Positions 46,667 through 61,461 of a DNA stretch of 64,000 nt are shown here, in pieces. The stretch is from NCBI GenBank assembly GCA_035771175.1, contig CM069590.1, forward strand, positions 61,419,997 to 61,483,996. Direction: 5' to 3'. Each line of letters opens with the position of its first letter. Position 1 is the first letter of the stretch. The position numbers and the translations under genes were made by a program. Under the pieces are notes generated by a model. It was not told where the DNA came from. It ran no database searches and saw only the letters and a list, made by a program, of their open reading frames with translations. This DNA comes from Paratinospora sagittata. Its lineage: Eukaryota; Streptophyta; Magnoliopsida; Ranunculales; Menispermaceae.

Positions 46667-49407
46667 CTATTTACTCCAATTTCCCTTGAAATCTAGCACA
46701 CAAGCTCTCAACATGTCTTCTAAGATCTGAATAACCCTTTCGGATTGACCATCTGTCTGAGGATGATAGGCAGTGCTCATGGTTAATTTGGTTCCCAATT
46801 CCCGCTGTAAGCTCTGCCAGAACTGAGATGTGAATAAGGCATCTCTATCTGACACTATCGATTTGGGTACTCCGTGTAGCTTCACAATCTCTTTAACATA
46901 CGGGTCACCCAGTTTACTAATCGGATCTGTGGATTTAATAGGTAAGAAGTGCGCCACTTTAGTAAGTCGATCCACAATTACCCAAACCTTATCCTCACCT
47001 TTCTGATTTCTAGGAAGAGCTCCGACGAAATCCATTGCTATGTTATCCCATTTCCATTCAGGGATTTCTAAAGGTTGTAACAATCCAGACGGTCTTTTAT
47101 GTTCGGCCTTAACTTGCTAACATGTAAGGCATTTAGACACATATTTGGCTACATCTCTTTTCATACCCTTCCACCAGTAGTTTTTCTTCAAATTTTGGTA
47201 CATCTTATCTCCACCAGGATGTAAAGTATATTTAGTTTGATGTGCCTCATCAAATAAGATCGTTTTAATTTCTTCAATTCTGGGTACACAAATTCGATCT
47301 CTGAACCTTAATAACCCTTCTGAATCGATCTTGAAATTTGCATTTCCATTATTGGCTCTTGCATTTGCCACCCATTTTATCAGTTTTCTATCCTGAGCTT
47401 GACCTTCCTTAATTTGGTGTAGTAGGTCTGGCTTGCAGCTCATATTATATAAGAAAATCTAATTTTCACCTTTTTGTACGTCCAAATTATAATCTTCAAT
47501 CAATTGGTACATCTGGGCTTTTTCTACATCGTTCTTGTAAGATTTTCGACTTAAAGCATATGCGACTACGTTGGCCTTCCCTGGGTGATAATGCAGCTGA
47601 AAATCATAATCATTCAGCAATTCCATCCATCTCCTTTGCCTCAAATTTAACTCCTTTTGTGTATAGATGTACTTCAAACTCTTATGATCAGAGTATAAAT
47701 CAAATTTCTCTCCATAAAGATAGTGTCTCCATATCTTCAAGGAAAATACAATAGCAGCCAATTCTAAATCATGAGTCAGGTAATTCTATTCATGAGTCTT
47801 CAGTTGCCTAGAAGCATAAGCAACCACTTTACCTTCCTGCATCAGAACAGCGCCAAGGCCATTCTTAGAAGCATCAGTGTAAATAACATAACCGACTCCG
47901 CTTGCAGGAGTGATCAATATTGGGGCTGTGGTTAATCGTTTCTTCAACTCCTGAAAGGAATTCTCACATTTCTCATCCCAATTAAATTTGACATCCTTCC
48001 TTGTTAGTTTTGTCATAGGCTCAGCTAGTCTCGAAAAATTTAGAATAAATTTTCTATAGTAACCAACGAGTCCCAAAAAGCTTCTAATTTCTGCACTGAC
48101 TTTGGCTTTTCCCAGTTCATTACTGCTTCAACCTTTGTTGGATCTACGGATATCCCTTATGATGACACTACATGGCCCAAAAATTTGACTGACTTCATCC
48201 AAAATTCACATTTTTCAAATTTGGCATACAATTCGTTTAGCCTCAATGTTTCCAAAACTATTGTAAGGTGTTCCTGATGTTCCTCATTGGTTTTCGAATA
48301 AACCAAAATATCATCAACAAATACCACTACAAATTTGTCTAGATGAGGCCTAAACGTCCTATTCATGAGGTCTATAAATGCTGCTGGTGCATTAGTGAGT
48401 CCAAATGGCATGACTCTGAATTCAAAGTGTCCATACCTAGTCCTGAATGATGTCTTCTGTATATCTGACTCTTTGATTCTAAGTTGGTGATAACCGGACC
48501 TTAGGTCGATCTTGGAAAAACAAGTTGCTCCCTTCAGTTGATCGAACAAAGCATCTATTCTGGGAAGGGGGTACTTGTTCTTGACTGTGACTTGATTTAA
48601 TTTTCTATAGTCAATACACAGTCTCATAGACCCATCTTTCTTTTTGGCAAACAATACTGGTGCTCCCCAGGGTGATTCGCTCAGCTGGATAAATTCTTTC
48701 GCACTAAGATCATCAAGTTGGGTCCTTAGTTCGATTAGTTCGCCAGGGGCCATTCTGTAGGGTGGCATGGCTATGGGGGTTGTTCCAGGGTACAGTTCTA
48801 TCTTGAACTCTACTTCCCGCTTAGGAGGTAATCCTGGTAATTCTTCGGGAAACACTTCAGGGAAATCTCTAACCACCAAGTACTCTTCTAAATTCCTCAT
48901 GGTCTTTAGAGGCTCGGCTTCTGTTAAGGTTTTGAATTCCTCTTTTTGATTCACAGATTCGAGAAGTGCGGACATGATATTCCTTGGGATTTTGTTTCTA
49001 TCCCCATAGATTTTCAATAGCTCTCCTGAAGGTAATCGCAAGGTAATCTTCTTTAGAAGGCAGTCGATCTGGGCTTGGTATTCAGATAACCAATCCATAC
49101 CCAAGATTACATCATAATCATTAATGGGTAAGAGTATCAGTTCAGCTGAAATCAGCTTATCATGAATTCTAAGGTCACAACTACATTTTTCAGTTGTTGA
49201 GACGTTTACTCCTACTGGTGTCGAAATCATCATAATGACAGATAAAGGTACAGTGGAAAGTTGTAGTTTCCTGGCTAGGTTTTCAGAAATAAAAGACCTT
49301 GATGCTCCAGAATCAAACAAGATTTTAACAGTAACATGAAATAAAATGAAAGTACATTCCACCACTTCGTTTGCATTAACTTCTTGTTCAGGATTTCCTT
49401 CTGTCAT
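46667..49407 (-). pseudogene. Gypsy pol region: protease, RT, RNase H, partial integrase
   Basis: 49407-48157 holds an aspartic protease ([15 protein letters not shown]) and reverse transcriptase with the active site in [16 protein letters not shown] stop (48157-48159) falls inside FLGHVVSS. About 60 bases later a single-base loss shifts the frame. RNase H (YTDASKNGLGAVLMQEG) follows in 48076-47786 and is broken by TAG at 47786-47788. The frame continues to 47459 (TAG), then 47443-47117 has the HHCC-type integrase N-terminus ending CLTC before another TAG. 47083-46667 keeps the integrase core with Asp (MDFVGALP), Asp (VSDRDALF) and Glu (GQSERVIQ), then ends abruptly. Most stops look like single changes from CAA/CAG/AAG. 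Confidence 0.9.
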
Positions 49408-49446
49408 TGCAAAGACTCTGCCTTGGTTTTGGTTTTGGATTTGGTT

Positions 49447-50721
49447 CTAATTATAACTTGGACGATTGGCTTGATTTCGTCCTTGTACATGGTTGTTGTT
49501 CTGCCAGTTGCCCGGACGAAAATTTTGTCGAACTCCTTGCATAGTGCAGTTTCGTGCCAAATGACCTGATCGGTTGCATTTGAAGCAAAGTCTCGTATCT
49601 ACTACTTGATTTCTATTTTGTTGGGGTGGACGAATATTGTTTTGTTGCATCTGTTGTCCACCATTATGCCTAGACCCTCCTGATCCGTTGTTGTGATTCT
49701 GTCCCCTGTTCCACTGGTTCCCATTGTTGAACGTGTTTCTGTTCCACGTATTACCATTGCCACCGAAATTATTCAGATTCTGCCTCTTGTTGTGATTACT
49801 CTGGTAATCAGAATTCTGTCCTTGCGGCCTTTTGTTTCTGTTCCATATTGTTTGTTGTAGGTTCAGTTCTCTTTCTATTAACAAAGCTCGTTCAACTACC
49901 TCTTTATAAGTCTCCAGATTCATAGGAACAACCACCTTTCTGATTTCCATTCTGAGACCTTCTGCAAATCTACTAGCTTTCATCTCTTCATTGACGACCA
50001 GTTCATGAGCAAATCGGGAAAGTTCGATAAACTTAGCCTCATATTCTGCCACTGTCATGGTCCTCTGTGTTAGCCTCACAAATTCAGATTGTAGTTCTTT
50101 TCTGTTCGCCTTGGGGAAGAATTTATCATAAAATATCTCTTCAATAGTGGCCCAGGTCATAGTGTTCACATCCACTCTAGGGCTTTCTTTAACCATTCTC
50201 CACCAATGTTTGGCCTCACCTATGAATTGGTGAGCCGCAATTGCCACCATTTGTGGACCAGTTACTCCCAGAACTTTCAAGTGTTCCTGAACCTCTTGGA
50301 ACCACTTGTCAGCTTCCCTTGGATCTGGTTTTCCTTCAAATTTCGAAGGATGCATACGTTGGAAATCTTTCAATTGATCTGCCCATTCCTTTTCTTCAGG
50401 TCTCCTGATGTTTCGAGTTCCTGTTTCATTCTGCACCATAATAGTTGGATTCAGTTGAGGTTGAGGCATCTGTTTGGTCACCTGTTCCACAACTTGCCTC
50501 ACAAATTCAGCCATCATGTCTGGTCCTAAAACAATTCCAGGGGTTGGAACTGCTGTAGGTTGGACGTTCTCTGTTCCAGTAGAGTCGACATTCACTATTT
50601 GATTTGCATGTTCTTGCTCCGTCGGCTGAGATTCGGATGTCGATTGTGTCTGCTCAGTTGGTTCAGTGTCCCTTATGAGATCATTCACAGACCTGGTATT
50701 TATTCTTCGAGGTGCAGCCAT
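49447..50721 (-). pseudogene. Gypsy gag polyprotein region
   Basis: A 424-codon open frame starting at an ATG. The middle holds a retrotransposon gag domain (WADQLKDFQRMHPSKFEGKP, then KHWWRMVKESPR and KFFPKANRKELQSEF). The C-terminal third is Asn/Gln/Arg-rich and contains one CCHC zinc knuckle, CFKCNRSGHLARNC. A TAG at 49447-49449 ends it. The protease/RT frame continues in the same phase directly after it, so this stop is either a nonsense change or a readthrough boundary; related plant elements usually have one continuous frame. Confidence 0.88.
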
Positions 50722-51455
50722 CTATAAAATTTCAACTCATCTTTAGTACTACAGGAGATAATTATTTCCGGTTAGGGTGACTCTAGATTCAGAATTCTAA
50801 GTTCTCGAAAATAAAATGATCCTATTGCTTTCGTTTCTAGGTTTTATAAAATTTTGACAATTCATTATTGTCATAGGGTACAGGATTTGGTTTTGATACA
50901 TGTAACCAAGACAGGCAAACAAACAAACAAACAACATACCGCACAACAATGGTATAAAGAAAATTCCCAAACTTTCACTTATACCCTCCGTATTCAAGTG
51001 TCCCATACCACTCTAGTCCTGTGATATAAGCTTCCATAAAGAAACTTCAATACACCCAAACAATGCGCAAATGTCCTACCAATTAAGGCTTCCCAGGTAT
51101 CCACTATGTTCAAGTTGTTCCATACCAGTTGAACGTAGCGATACAAGCTCGTCCAGAGTTGTTAGTCATTCACCAAACATGGCCTGCTAGTCTCCAAGAT
51201 CAAGACTCCTCAAATACCCTAAAATTCCTCCACGTCCCATACCGCTTTGGAACCAAGAATAAAAGATTCATCCTGACCTTAAATTCTAACCAAACAGTTT
51301 TCATACAAGTTCTCGTCTCTAACCGATATCCTAAAAGCTTTGAGTTTGTTAGACCCACTGTACTTTCATTCTCGACATTACGTTATAAAGTAACCTTCAC
51401 TAATACTAAACTTCTCAAAATTTGTTGTAACATTTCCCATGATCTGAAGGCTAAA

Positions 51456-51467
51456 GCTTTGATACCA
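51456..51467 (-). other. Primer-binding site of the gypsy element
   Basis: The minus strand reads TGGTATCAAAGC, one mismatch from the usual initiator-Met-tRNA-complementary TGGTATCAGAGC. It starts three bases inside the LTR edge at 51471. Confidence 0.8.
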
Positions 51468-51470
51468 AAC

Positions 51471-52827
51471 TGTAACACCCCGATTTTCAAAACTATTTTT
51501 TTTTGTAAGATAATGAATATTTTACTTTTATATAAAATATCACTGAAAATCGAAACGTTATTCGTATCCGTCTATCTTAACCCATAACCATTTTATAAAT
51601 AATAAGATTTGCAAAACTATGAGTTTATATTCTTCCATCTAACTTACTGGTTAAGATAAACGAATACCTTTAATTTTTCATACAATTGTTATCTTCATAC
51701 GATGATACTTGCCCTTGTCCATTCATTATGGACACAACATTAAAATACAATCATCAAATAGAATTAATGAATTCTATTCCAAGGCGTTCACACGTGAAAT
51801 AAATCACAGGGTCTTTACTGACCGTAATAATATTCATTTAATTTCAATTATCAATACAATTCGTTTGAATAATAAACCTTTAAAAATTAAATGAAAATAT
51901 TCAGTCTCATAATACTAATTAATTAACCCACCCCTACTACTCTGCACTATGTCACGAACTTGTAATTTTATTCTCCTAAGCACCTGCATATAAAAAATAA
52001 GGGTGAGTTTGAAAGCCCAGTGGGTCATCTAAACAATTCACAATATTTTATTGTGATACATACACAAGAACATTACAAACAAGTTTCACACATTAATCGT
52101 TGTAACATTAGATTGTTTGAGTCGATAATTTCATCACGTTCCAAATCACGTACCGTTAGAAAAATCAAACTCAGGGTGGCACAGTCCAAAAATTAGAACA
52201 TTGGCGATATTCCTTAGAATAACTGCATCATATGTGTGATTCTTATCTTAATCGTATTCTTTAGTAATGTCACGTCATACGTACGGTATAAACATGATAT
52301 TAAGTGCATTCATAAAATATATTCAACTCCACTACACATGACATCATGTCACAAAATCAATTATAACAGTGTTCACGCATTCACTATGCCAATATTCCAA
52401 ATCATACATTTCATTATTAGACATTTTATAAATAAATTCAACTACCACATGAATTTCATGCATCCAATTATCATTTGATCAGAATAAAAATCATGTTAAC
52501 ACACATATCATCATGGCTAAACAATCACAATATTGTATATATATATAATTATGTATATCAACCTGAATCGCTAATTTTCAAATGTGTTGAGATTGATTCC
52601 TCGACGTTGGGCGTTATCAACCTATCCACGCATAAATCACACGTTAATCACTTATTTTGTATTATATTATATTAATATAATGTGCATACATGTCTATGTT
52701 GTATGGTGGTGGTCACATTATACATATAATATAACTTAGCTAATAAACTTCCACATGATATAATATGATGATCTAGATAGTAAAAACGTAAAATATGATA
52801 TACCATAATCTAATATATTATATGTGG
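51471..52827 (-). repeat. Inner part of the 5' LTR of the gypsy element
   Basis: Begins TGTAACACCCCG on the plus strand, so the LTR ends in CGGGGTGTTACA in element orientation. It is AT-rich without coding sequence. Because the 3' LTR is lost, the length cannot be fixed by comparison; the LTR may run on through the minisatellite. Confidence 0.55.
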
Positions 52828-53218
52828 TATTGTATGTATGATATATATATAAATATATTATATAACATTTTGGTTGCTTAAAAAATTAATAATGTATTGT
52901 ACGTATGATATATATATATATATATATATTATACAACATTTTGGTTGCTTAAAAAAATAATAACAATTGAGTTGCAATGTTAAAAAATAATAATAATGTA
53001 TTGTATGTATAATATATATATATAAATATATTATATAACATTTTGGTTGCTTAAAAAAATTAATAATACTTGAATTGCAATGTTTAAAAATAATAATAAT
53101 GTATTGTATGTATGATATATATATATAAATATATTATATAACATTTTGGTTGTTTAAAAAAAATTAATAATACTTGAATTGCAATGTTTAAAAATAATAA
53201 TAATGTATTGTATGTATG

Positions 53219-53249
<31 letters not shown>

Positions 53250-53350
53250 TATTATACAATATTTTGGTCGCTTAAAAATAATAAAAATAATAAAATACAC
53301 TTGTATGTGTGATATATATATATTACATAACATATTAGTTGTTTAAAAGA
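52828..53350. repeat. About 103-bp minisatellite, six units
   Basis: Units begin at 52828, 52895, 52999, 53102, 53206 and about 53300. Each carries TATTGTATGTATGATATATA, a TA run of variable length, AACATTTTGGTTGCTTAAAA and usually TTGAATTGCAATGTTTAAA. The first unit is short (67 bp, missing its second half), units 2-4 are 103-104 bp, unit 5 about 95 bp, and the sixth is partial. Units 3 and 4 are nearly identical, suggesting recent expansion. It probably lies inside or next to the LTR. Confidence 0.9.
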
Positions 53351-53394
53351 AAAGAAAAGAAAAAGAAAAGGAAAATAAAAAAAAAAAAAATCAA

Positions 53395-53760
53395 ATGAGT
53401 TGCAGGGAGGGCGGAAGGAAGAAAAACAGGGGAGAGAGAGAGAGAGAAAGAGGGGAAAGAAAAGAGAAGAAGAGAAGGAGAAGAAGAGAAGGAGAAGAGA
53501 GTGAGGGCGAGGTGCAGAGAGCAGAGACCGAGAGATCGAGAGATCGTAGACGAGAGATCGGAGAAGAGAGATCGGCGAAGAGAAGAGAGAGAGCGGCAAG
53601 ATCAGTGGCAGATGGCGGAGGTTGCAGCGGCGAGATGAGAAGAGAAGAGAAGAAAGAGAGCGGCGGCGACGACAAGATCCGCGGCGGAGGAGAGAAGAGA
53701 GGGCGGTGGCGAGATGAGATCGGTGGCGAAATTGCAGCGGCAAAGAAGGGAGAAAGAGGG
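53395..53760. repeat. Long polypurine (GA-rich) tract
   Basis: Mostly GAGAGA, GAAGAGA and AGATCGGAGA strings on the plus strand. A 196-codon open frame runs through it on the plus strand, and other frames are open on the minus strand, but the predicted proteins are only Arg/Glu/Gly or Ser/Leu/Pro runs, so no gene is called. In the element's orientation it is CT-rich, like the leader of some plant LTR elements. Confidence 0.7.
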
Positions 53761-53824
53761 TTTCGAGAGGAAGAGACGTGCGTGTTTGGTTTTAGAGAGA
53801 GCGAGACGCGAAGAATTTTCGACG

Positions 53825-53877
53825 AGATTCCAGACGACATGTCGACCAGATTCCAGGCGACATGTCGGCGAGATCTC
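53825..53877. repeat. 23-bp tandem repeat, two copies plus part
   Basis: AGATTCCAG(A/G)CGACATGTCG recurs at 53825 and 53848, with a third AGAT start at 53871. Each copy contains the palindrome CGACATGTCG. Confidence 0.8.
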
Positions 53878-54397
53878 AAATTGAACCAAAAGCATTTATT
53901 CAACCACCTCAGCTACATAACCAAAAGCCCATTTGAAAAACACAAATATAATTTAGATATCGTTCACCTGCAAACATGTAATTGAGGACTTAAACTGCAA
54001 CGACCCATCCATTTCCGGCCAGACACTTTTCCCGCGATCACGCCGTTGTATGTTGGAATCCCAAACGCCGGTTACTTTGGATTTATACAAATCAAAGTGG
54101 GAAGAAATTGTTGTAGAAGCTGAATTAGTTATTCCCGGAAGGGAAAAAACACAAAAACAGAACAGAAAGAAAAAAGAACACGAAGAAGAAAAAACGAACC
54201 TTCGAGTGCTTGCTGTTGGTAGGACGCCACCGAACTCAAAAAATAGTAGTTATTGAATTTAAAAAAAATTGAACTATTTAATTTAATGGCCAACCCACCA
54301 ACCCGACAGGTTTGTCCCCCCGCTCCCACTGCCATTTGGGGCAAAAACCCGACCCGATCCGATTTCATTCCTATCGGATGTCCGCATAAACAAGAAA

Positions 54398-54534
54398 TGG
54401 CAGCGACGAAAGGGAGAGATTTGGAGCTTCTGCTTCCGGTTTTGAGAGAAATTACAGAAGATGAAGGTTCCGAATCGCCATCTCCTTCAACATCCGTTGC
54501 TGTTTCTTCCTCGCTCGGTCAACCTGGAAAAAAG
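54398..54534 (+). other. Isolated first-exon-like ORF
   Basis: An ATG at 54398 opens a 45-46-residue sequence beginning MAATKGRDLELLLPVLREI and continuing with a Ser/Pro/Glu-rich part (SESPSPSTSVAVSSSL) up to AAAAAG|GTTTCA, a possible donor. Its GC content and codon look are gene-like, unlike the surroundings, and the preceding 100 bases (CCCGACCCGATCC) resemble a leader. No following exon was found before LTR-like sequence begins near 54600. I do not recognise the protein. It may be a gene fragment or the start of a gene interrupted by transposons. Confidence 0.4.
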
Positions 54535-54599
54535 GTTTCATTCTCTCCGATATATCGCTGGTTTTTCTTTTCTTTCTTTCATAAAACATAACAATGCAT

Positions 54600-55575
54600 A
54601 CAATTATATACTGTTTATAAATCAATAATAAAACATATTAAACAAAATTTTCATATTTATGACAATACATATACGATTGAAGGATGAAATTATACTCACC
54701 TTCAACTCTTAATTGCGTTTTAATCTTTTTCGTAGCTTTCGCAATTAATTTCTAACCGTTATTCCATTCCTAAATCCAAATATAATATATTTTTAGAATT
54801 ATACTCATAAAATTAATAATTACACTAAAACCCTTAACCTATACTTATTGTTTACACACCTCCACTAGCATAATTATTTCACATATTAATATATTTTATA
54901 CTTCATATTAGGTCTATCATATATTTTAATACATCACTGTAATACTACCACCACTTTTTTTTTAATAATACTATCCTTATCATCATTTTCTTTCTCCTCT
55001 CCACGTATTAGTGTGCACCTATTGATCTGCTAGGGCCCATTTTCTTGACATATGTTGTTGTAGCAACAGTGGCTACAAACTAACCCACCACCACCAATTT
55101 ATCTTACCTCATTCCACCGTAAGATTTCTCCATAAATTAAACCTAGGTTTGAATGAATGTAAAAGGGTCAAAAATCTCTTACTTTTTATGGATTCAAAGT
55201 TAGGTCTTCACCCAGGTTATTCTCAAAACTATAAAAAGAAAAAAAAAAAGAAGCCATAGACCTTTATTCCGCTCTTGAGACGCATTTCGCTACCTTTCTT
55301 GACATGTTCCCCAAAGCTTTTTTGCTCTCTTTCGACTGTTCTAGGGATTTGAAAATATTGAAATATGTTAGAATAAGTAAAAGTGTCTTTTAAACCTAAA
55401 ATTTATTAAAAAAATAAAATAAGATTTTTTTGGATACTGTAGTGCTGCTACATTATGCCGGCTACAATACGCGGTTCTGTAGCAAAGTGCTACAGTATTT
55501 ATTTATTTATATTTATTTATTTATTTATTTTTACTTTATATATTAATATTATTATTATTATTTTGGGTTGTTACA
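54600..55575 (-). repeat. LTR-like sequence ending TGTTACA
   Basis: On the minus strand it would begin TGTAACAACCCAAAATAATAAT and soon show CTACAG-rich strings (plus-strand copies near 55440-55495), a style I associate with the 5' ends of some plant gypsy LTRs. It may be the outer part of the LTR whose inner edge is at 51471, or a separate solo LTR. With no second LTR to compare, this stays tentative. Confidence 0.4.
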
Positions 55576-57600
55576 GTTACTTCCAATCCATGTTACTGTG
55601 TAGCACATGATGGGTGAGTTGGAGTCACTTCTACTGGATTCCATGTGGGAGAACCTCCCCAGATTTTGTTCTCATAACATCCGTTATCTCATCTTTTCTC
55701 TCCCTTTTTTGAACTAATGTTTTTGTTAAGTATCCAAAGAACCATGTTTTGTTTGTTTCTTCAAGATGATTTAGATCAGTGTCTAAGAACGCTTTTGCAA
55801 GCAACCAAAATACTTATTAAAGTCATGAAGGGTGCAGTGCTTGCAAGAGGCATTTAAAAACGCGTGAAGTGCACTGAGAACTAGAGCCAAACATGCGGGA
55901 CATTATGACAAGCACGAAACATGATGTTAGTTTTTTTCTTTAATTGTATATTTAATTAATTATTTATTTATGTATTTAGTTATCCATTATTTTTATTTGT
56001 AAAGAAGAAATTTCTTAATGAGAATCTGAGACAAAACCATCGAGGCATTCCATTGTGCATATATCCATAATATAATAAACCTTCCAAGTAATTTCAAGAA
56101 TTTTTAAAATAAACCTTTCTTAGATTAGAGCCCTTGTTTCACCTGCTTATTTGTTACATATGTGTGATGTGATATTCTATTGGACCTTTTTATTTAAGAT
56201 AGAAGTGAGTGGTCTTGCTAAGCAAATAAAAATAAACTTAAATATTCTTTCGTAATTGGCTCTGCATATATGCCGATAAAGATGTTTGTTGGAGCCCCTA
56301 CAAATCCTCTAAAAAAACAAAACGGTTTCGTGGTTTGTCCACCAATAATCATTAAAAAATAATAAAAATAAATAAAATAATAATATTTTATTCATAACTT
56401 TTTGTTATTCATCGTAATTCAATTTAATTCATTTATATATCAACGATCAAAATCTTTTTCGAGTTCTCTACTGAATAATTCTACTAGATCAAGAGAGAGA
56501 AAGTCTCATTATTTTCTCATTGAAAGTAAAAAAAAAAAATTATAATTTATAGTTCATAGTGAAGTTTTTACAGTTCTTCCGTAATTTTTTTTTTTTTTAA
56601 ATTTAGAGTTTTATTACGTAAAATTTTTGTGTCTCAACTTTTTACAGTTGTAATTATTTTATCATTTAGTAATGCAAAACTGTATACGTTTCCCAAAAAG
56701 TGGTATTGAGATCTTTTGGAATTTCTAGTATATTCTGTAATTACGACCTTGTTTAATCTATCACATTACAAAAGTTTTTTCTGAGATACGATATTGTCCA
56801 TATATATGTTACTATTCACGTATATAATATTATTTAAGTATGTATACGATATTATTCACGTGAAATAGTAAAAATCGACATACATCAACTATTTATAATA
56901 TACTATTGTTTATGCACGTACTTTGTCAAGAAATTAATGTATTATATCGACTCTGTTGGATCAACAATTTACGTAAGACAACTTGCTGTTCTAAAAAACT
57001 TAATATTTAAGCGGGTTCATTATGATCTACCTTTCAACCTGAGAACTAATCTGGTTAATTTTATTGAAATTTGCTTATTCTGTGAAGGTAGCACTAGATG
57101 TCTAAGTAAGATATGTTGGTACAATCGATCTTTATATATATCATCAGACACTATAAATCGGACAGAAATACAACATAAAAACAAATAATTTGATAAATTT
57201 CAATTTAGCACGTCTCTTCTAATTTATTACTTTTTAGTAATGGTAAAATCTTACATTAACAATATTCCTTAACAACATCTTTCATAAGCTAATTTTCAAT
57301 AAAAAAAATACAGTGTTACCTCAAATTATAAAATTATAACTGAACTTCTGAATCACAAAAATATTGCGTCGATGCTGTCGCTCCTATCTTTAAAAGAATA
57401 TACCCCCAAACATTGCCATCCCAGCTAACACACAATAGGGCTATTATTATAATTATTATTATTATTTACAGTTTAACATAATTATCTATTTTTTTAGTGC
57501 CTAATGTCATTAAAAGTCGTAGAAAACCCTGACTGACATATCGAGGCACGCTGCCCAAGTCCTACCCGCCAATTGCCACCCCACGAATCATGATCAGTCA
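55576..57600. other. Intergenic region, no gene seen
   Basis: AT-rich, with TTTA and ATT runs. No ORF looks like an exon, and no repeat boundary was defined. Confidence 0.4.
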
Positions 57601-57625
57601 GTCGAACGAATAGAACAATCCAATG

Positions 57626-57637
57626 TGCCACGTGGCA
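57626..57637. promoter_or_regulatory. Palindromic G-box upstream of the PGI-like gene
   Basis: TGCCACGTGGCA, a perfect 12-base palindrome around CACGTG, about 200 bases before the likely start of the PGI leader. It suggests that the pseudogene was formed with, or kept, its own promoter. Confidence 0.6.
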
Positions 57638-57829
57638 TGTAAAAACGGCCATAGAGTAGGGAACCGGTGGCTGCTGCGGATCAGCTTCCTCGTGCCCCCC
57701 CACCTTCTTTATCTGGAAACTCGCTTGATAATTGCAAACCCAAAAGCTTGATATAAAAAACAAGTTTCAGGCTTTTACAGCTAACCAGCTTACGATCGAC
57801 GCTCACGCCACAATTGAGATAAGATTTTG

Positions 57830-58235
57830 ATTGCGAAGAGCAGAAGCCTAAAACTCTCTCAATTTCTTTAGTTCCGAAAAGAGGAAGGTAGCACAGCTCA
57901 ATCTCTTTTCTTCTTCTAAACTATTTTGATTTATCTTTCTTTCTTGTGGTCGCTCTTATTGATTTTAGTTCTCAATGTTTTTTTTTTTTTTCATCTTCGT
58001 AACTTATCATCTGGAGCTTCGATTGACCAATGAAAATTCATCGCCAAAAGATTTCATCTCTATTTATTTATTTTTGTTATTTGAAGTTTGATTGAGTTCG
58101 ATTTTGATCCGGATCGTCAAAACGTACTCGCAGTATCATCAATTATCCAACTAGCTAGTTACTTTATTTATTTATTATTATTATTATTATTATTTTGTAA
58201 TATTAGTGGTATTATTATTGCGATTGTAGACGGTA
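57830..58235 (+). other. PGI-like 5' leader with leader intron
   Basis: CT-rich leader sequence around 57850-57885 meets a donor-like GAAG|GTAGCA near 57887. A T-rich tract ends in GATTGTAG at 58229, six bases before the ATG. A leader intron of about 340 bases is inferred. This shows that the locus is not a processed (intronless) copy. Confidence 0.5.

Positions 58236-61461
<3,226 letters not shown>

Larger units (their letters stand above)
46665..51470 (-). mobile_element. Decayed, truncated Ty3/gypsy retrotransposon
   Basis: Reads on the minus strand: 5' LTR edge at 51471 (TGTAACACCCC on the plus strand), three bases, then the primer-binding site TGGTATCAAAGC (51456-51467), leader, gag, protease, reverse transcriptase, RNase H and the integrase core. 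The sequence breaks off within integrase at about 46665: the integrase C-terminus, any chromodomain, the polypurine tract and the 3' LTR are missing. The reading frame has several in-frame stops and one frameshift, so the element is dead. The motif style and Met-tRNA primer suggest the Tekay/Del chromovirus group, an inference since the diagnostic C-terminus is gone. Confidence 0.93.

Noticed and set aside
53395..53985. 196-codon ORF in the polypurine tract, with long antisense ORFs
   Set aside because: Low-complexity Arg/Glu or Ser/Leu/Pro translation caused by strand bias; not protein-like.
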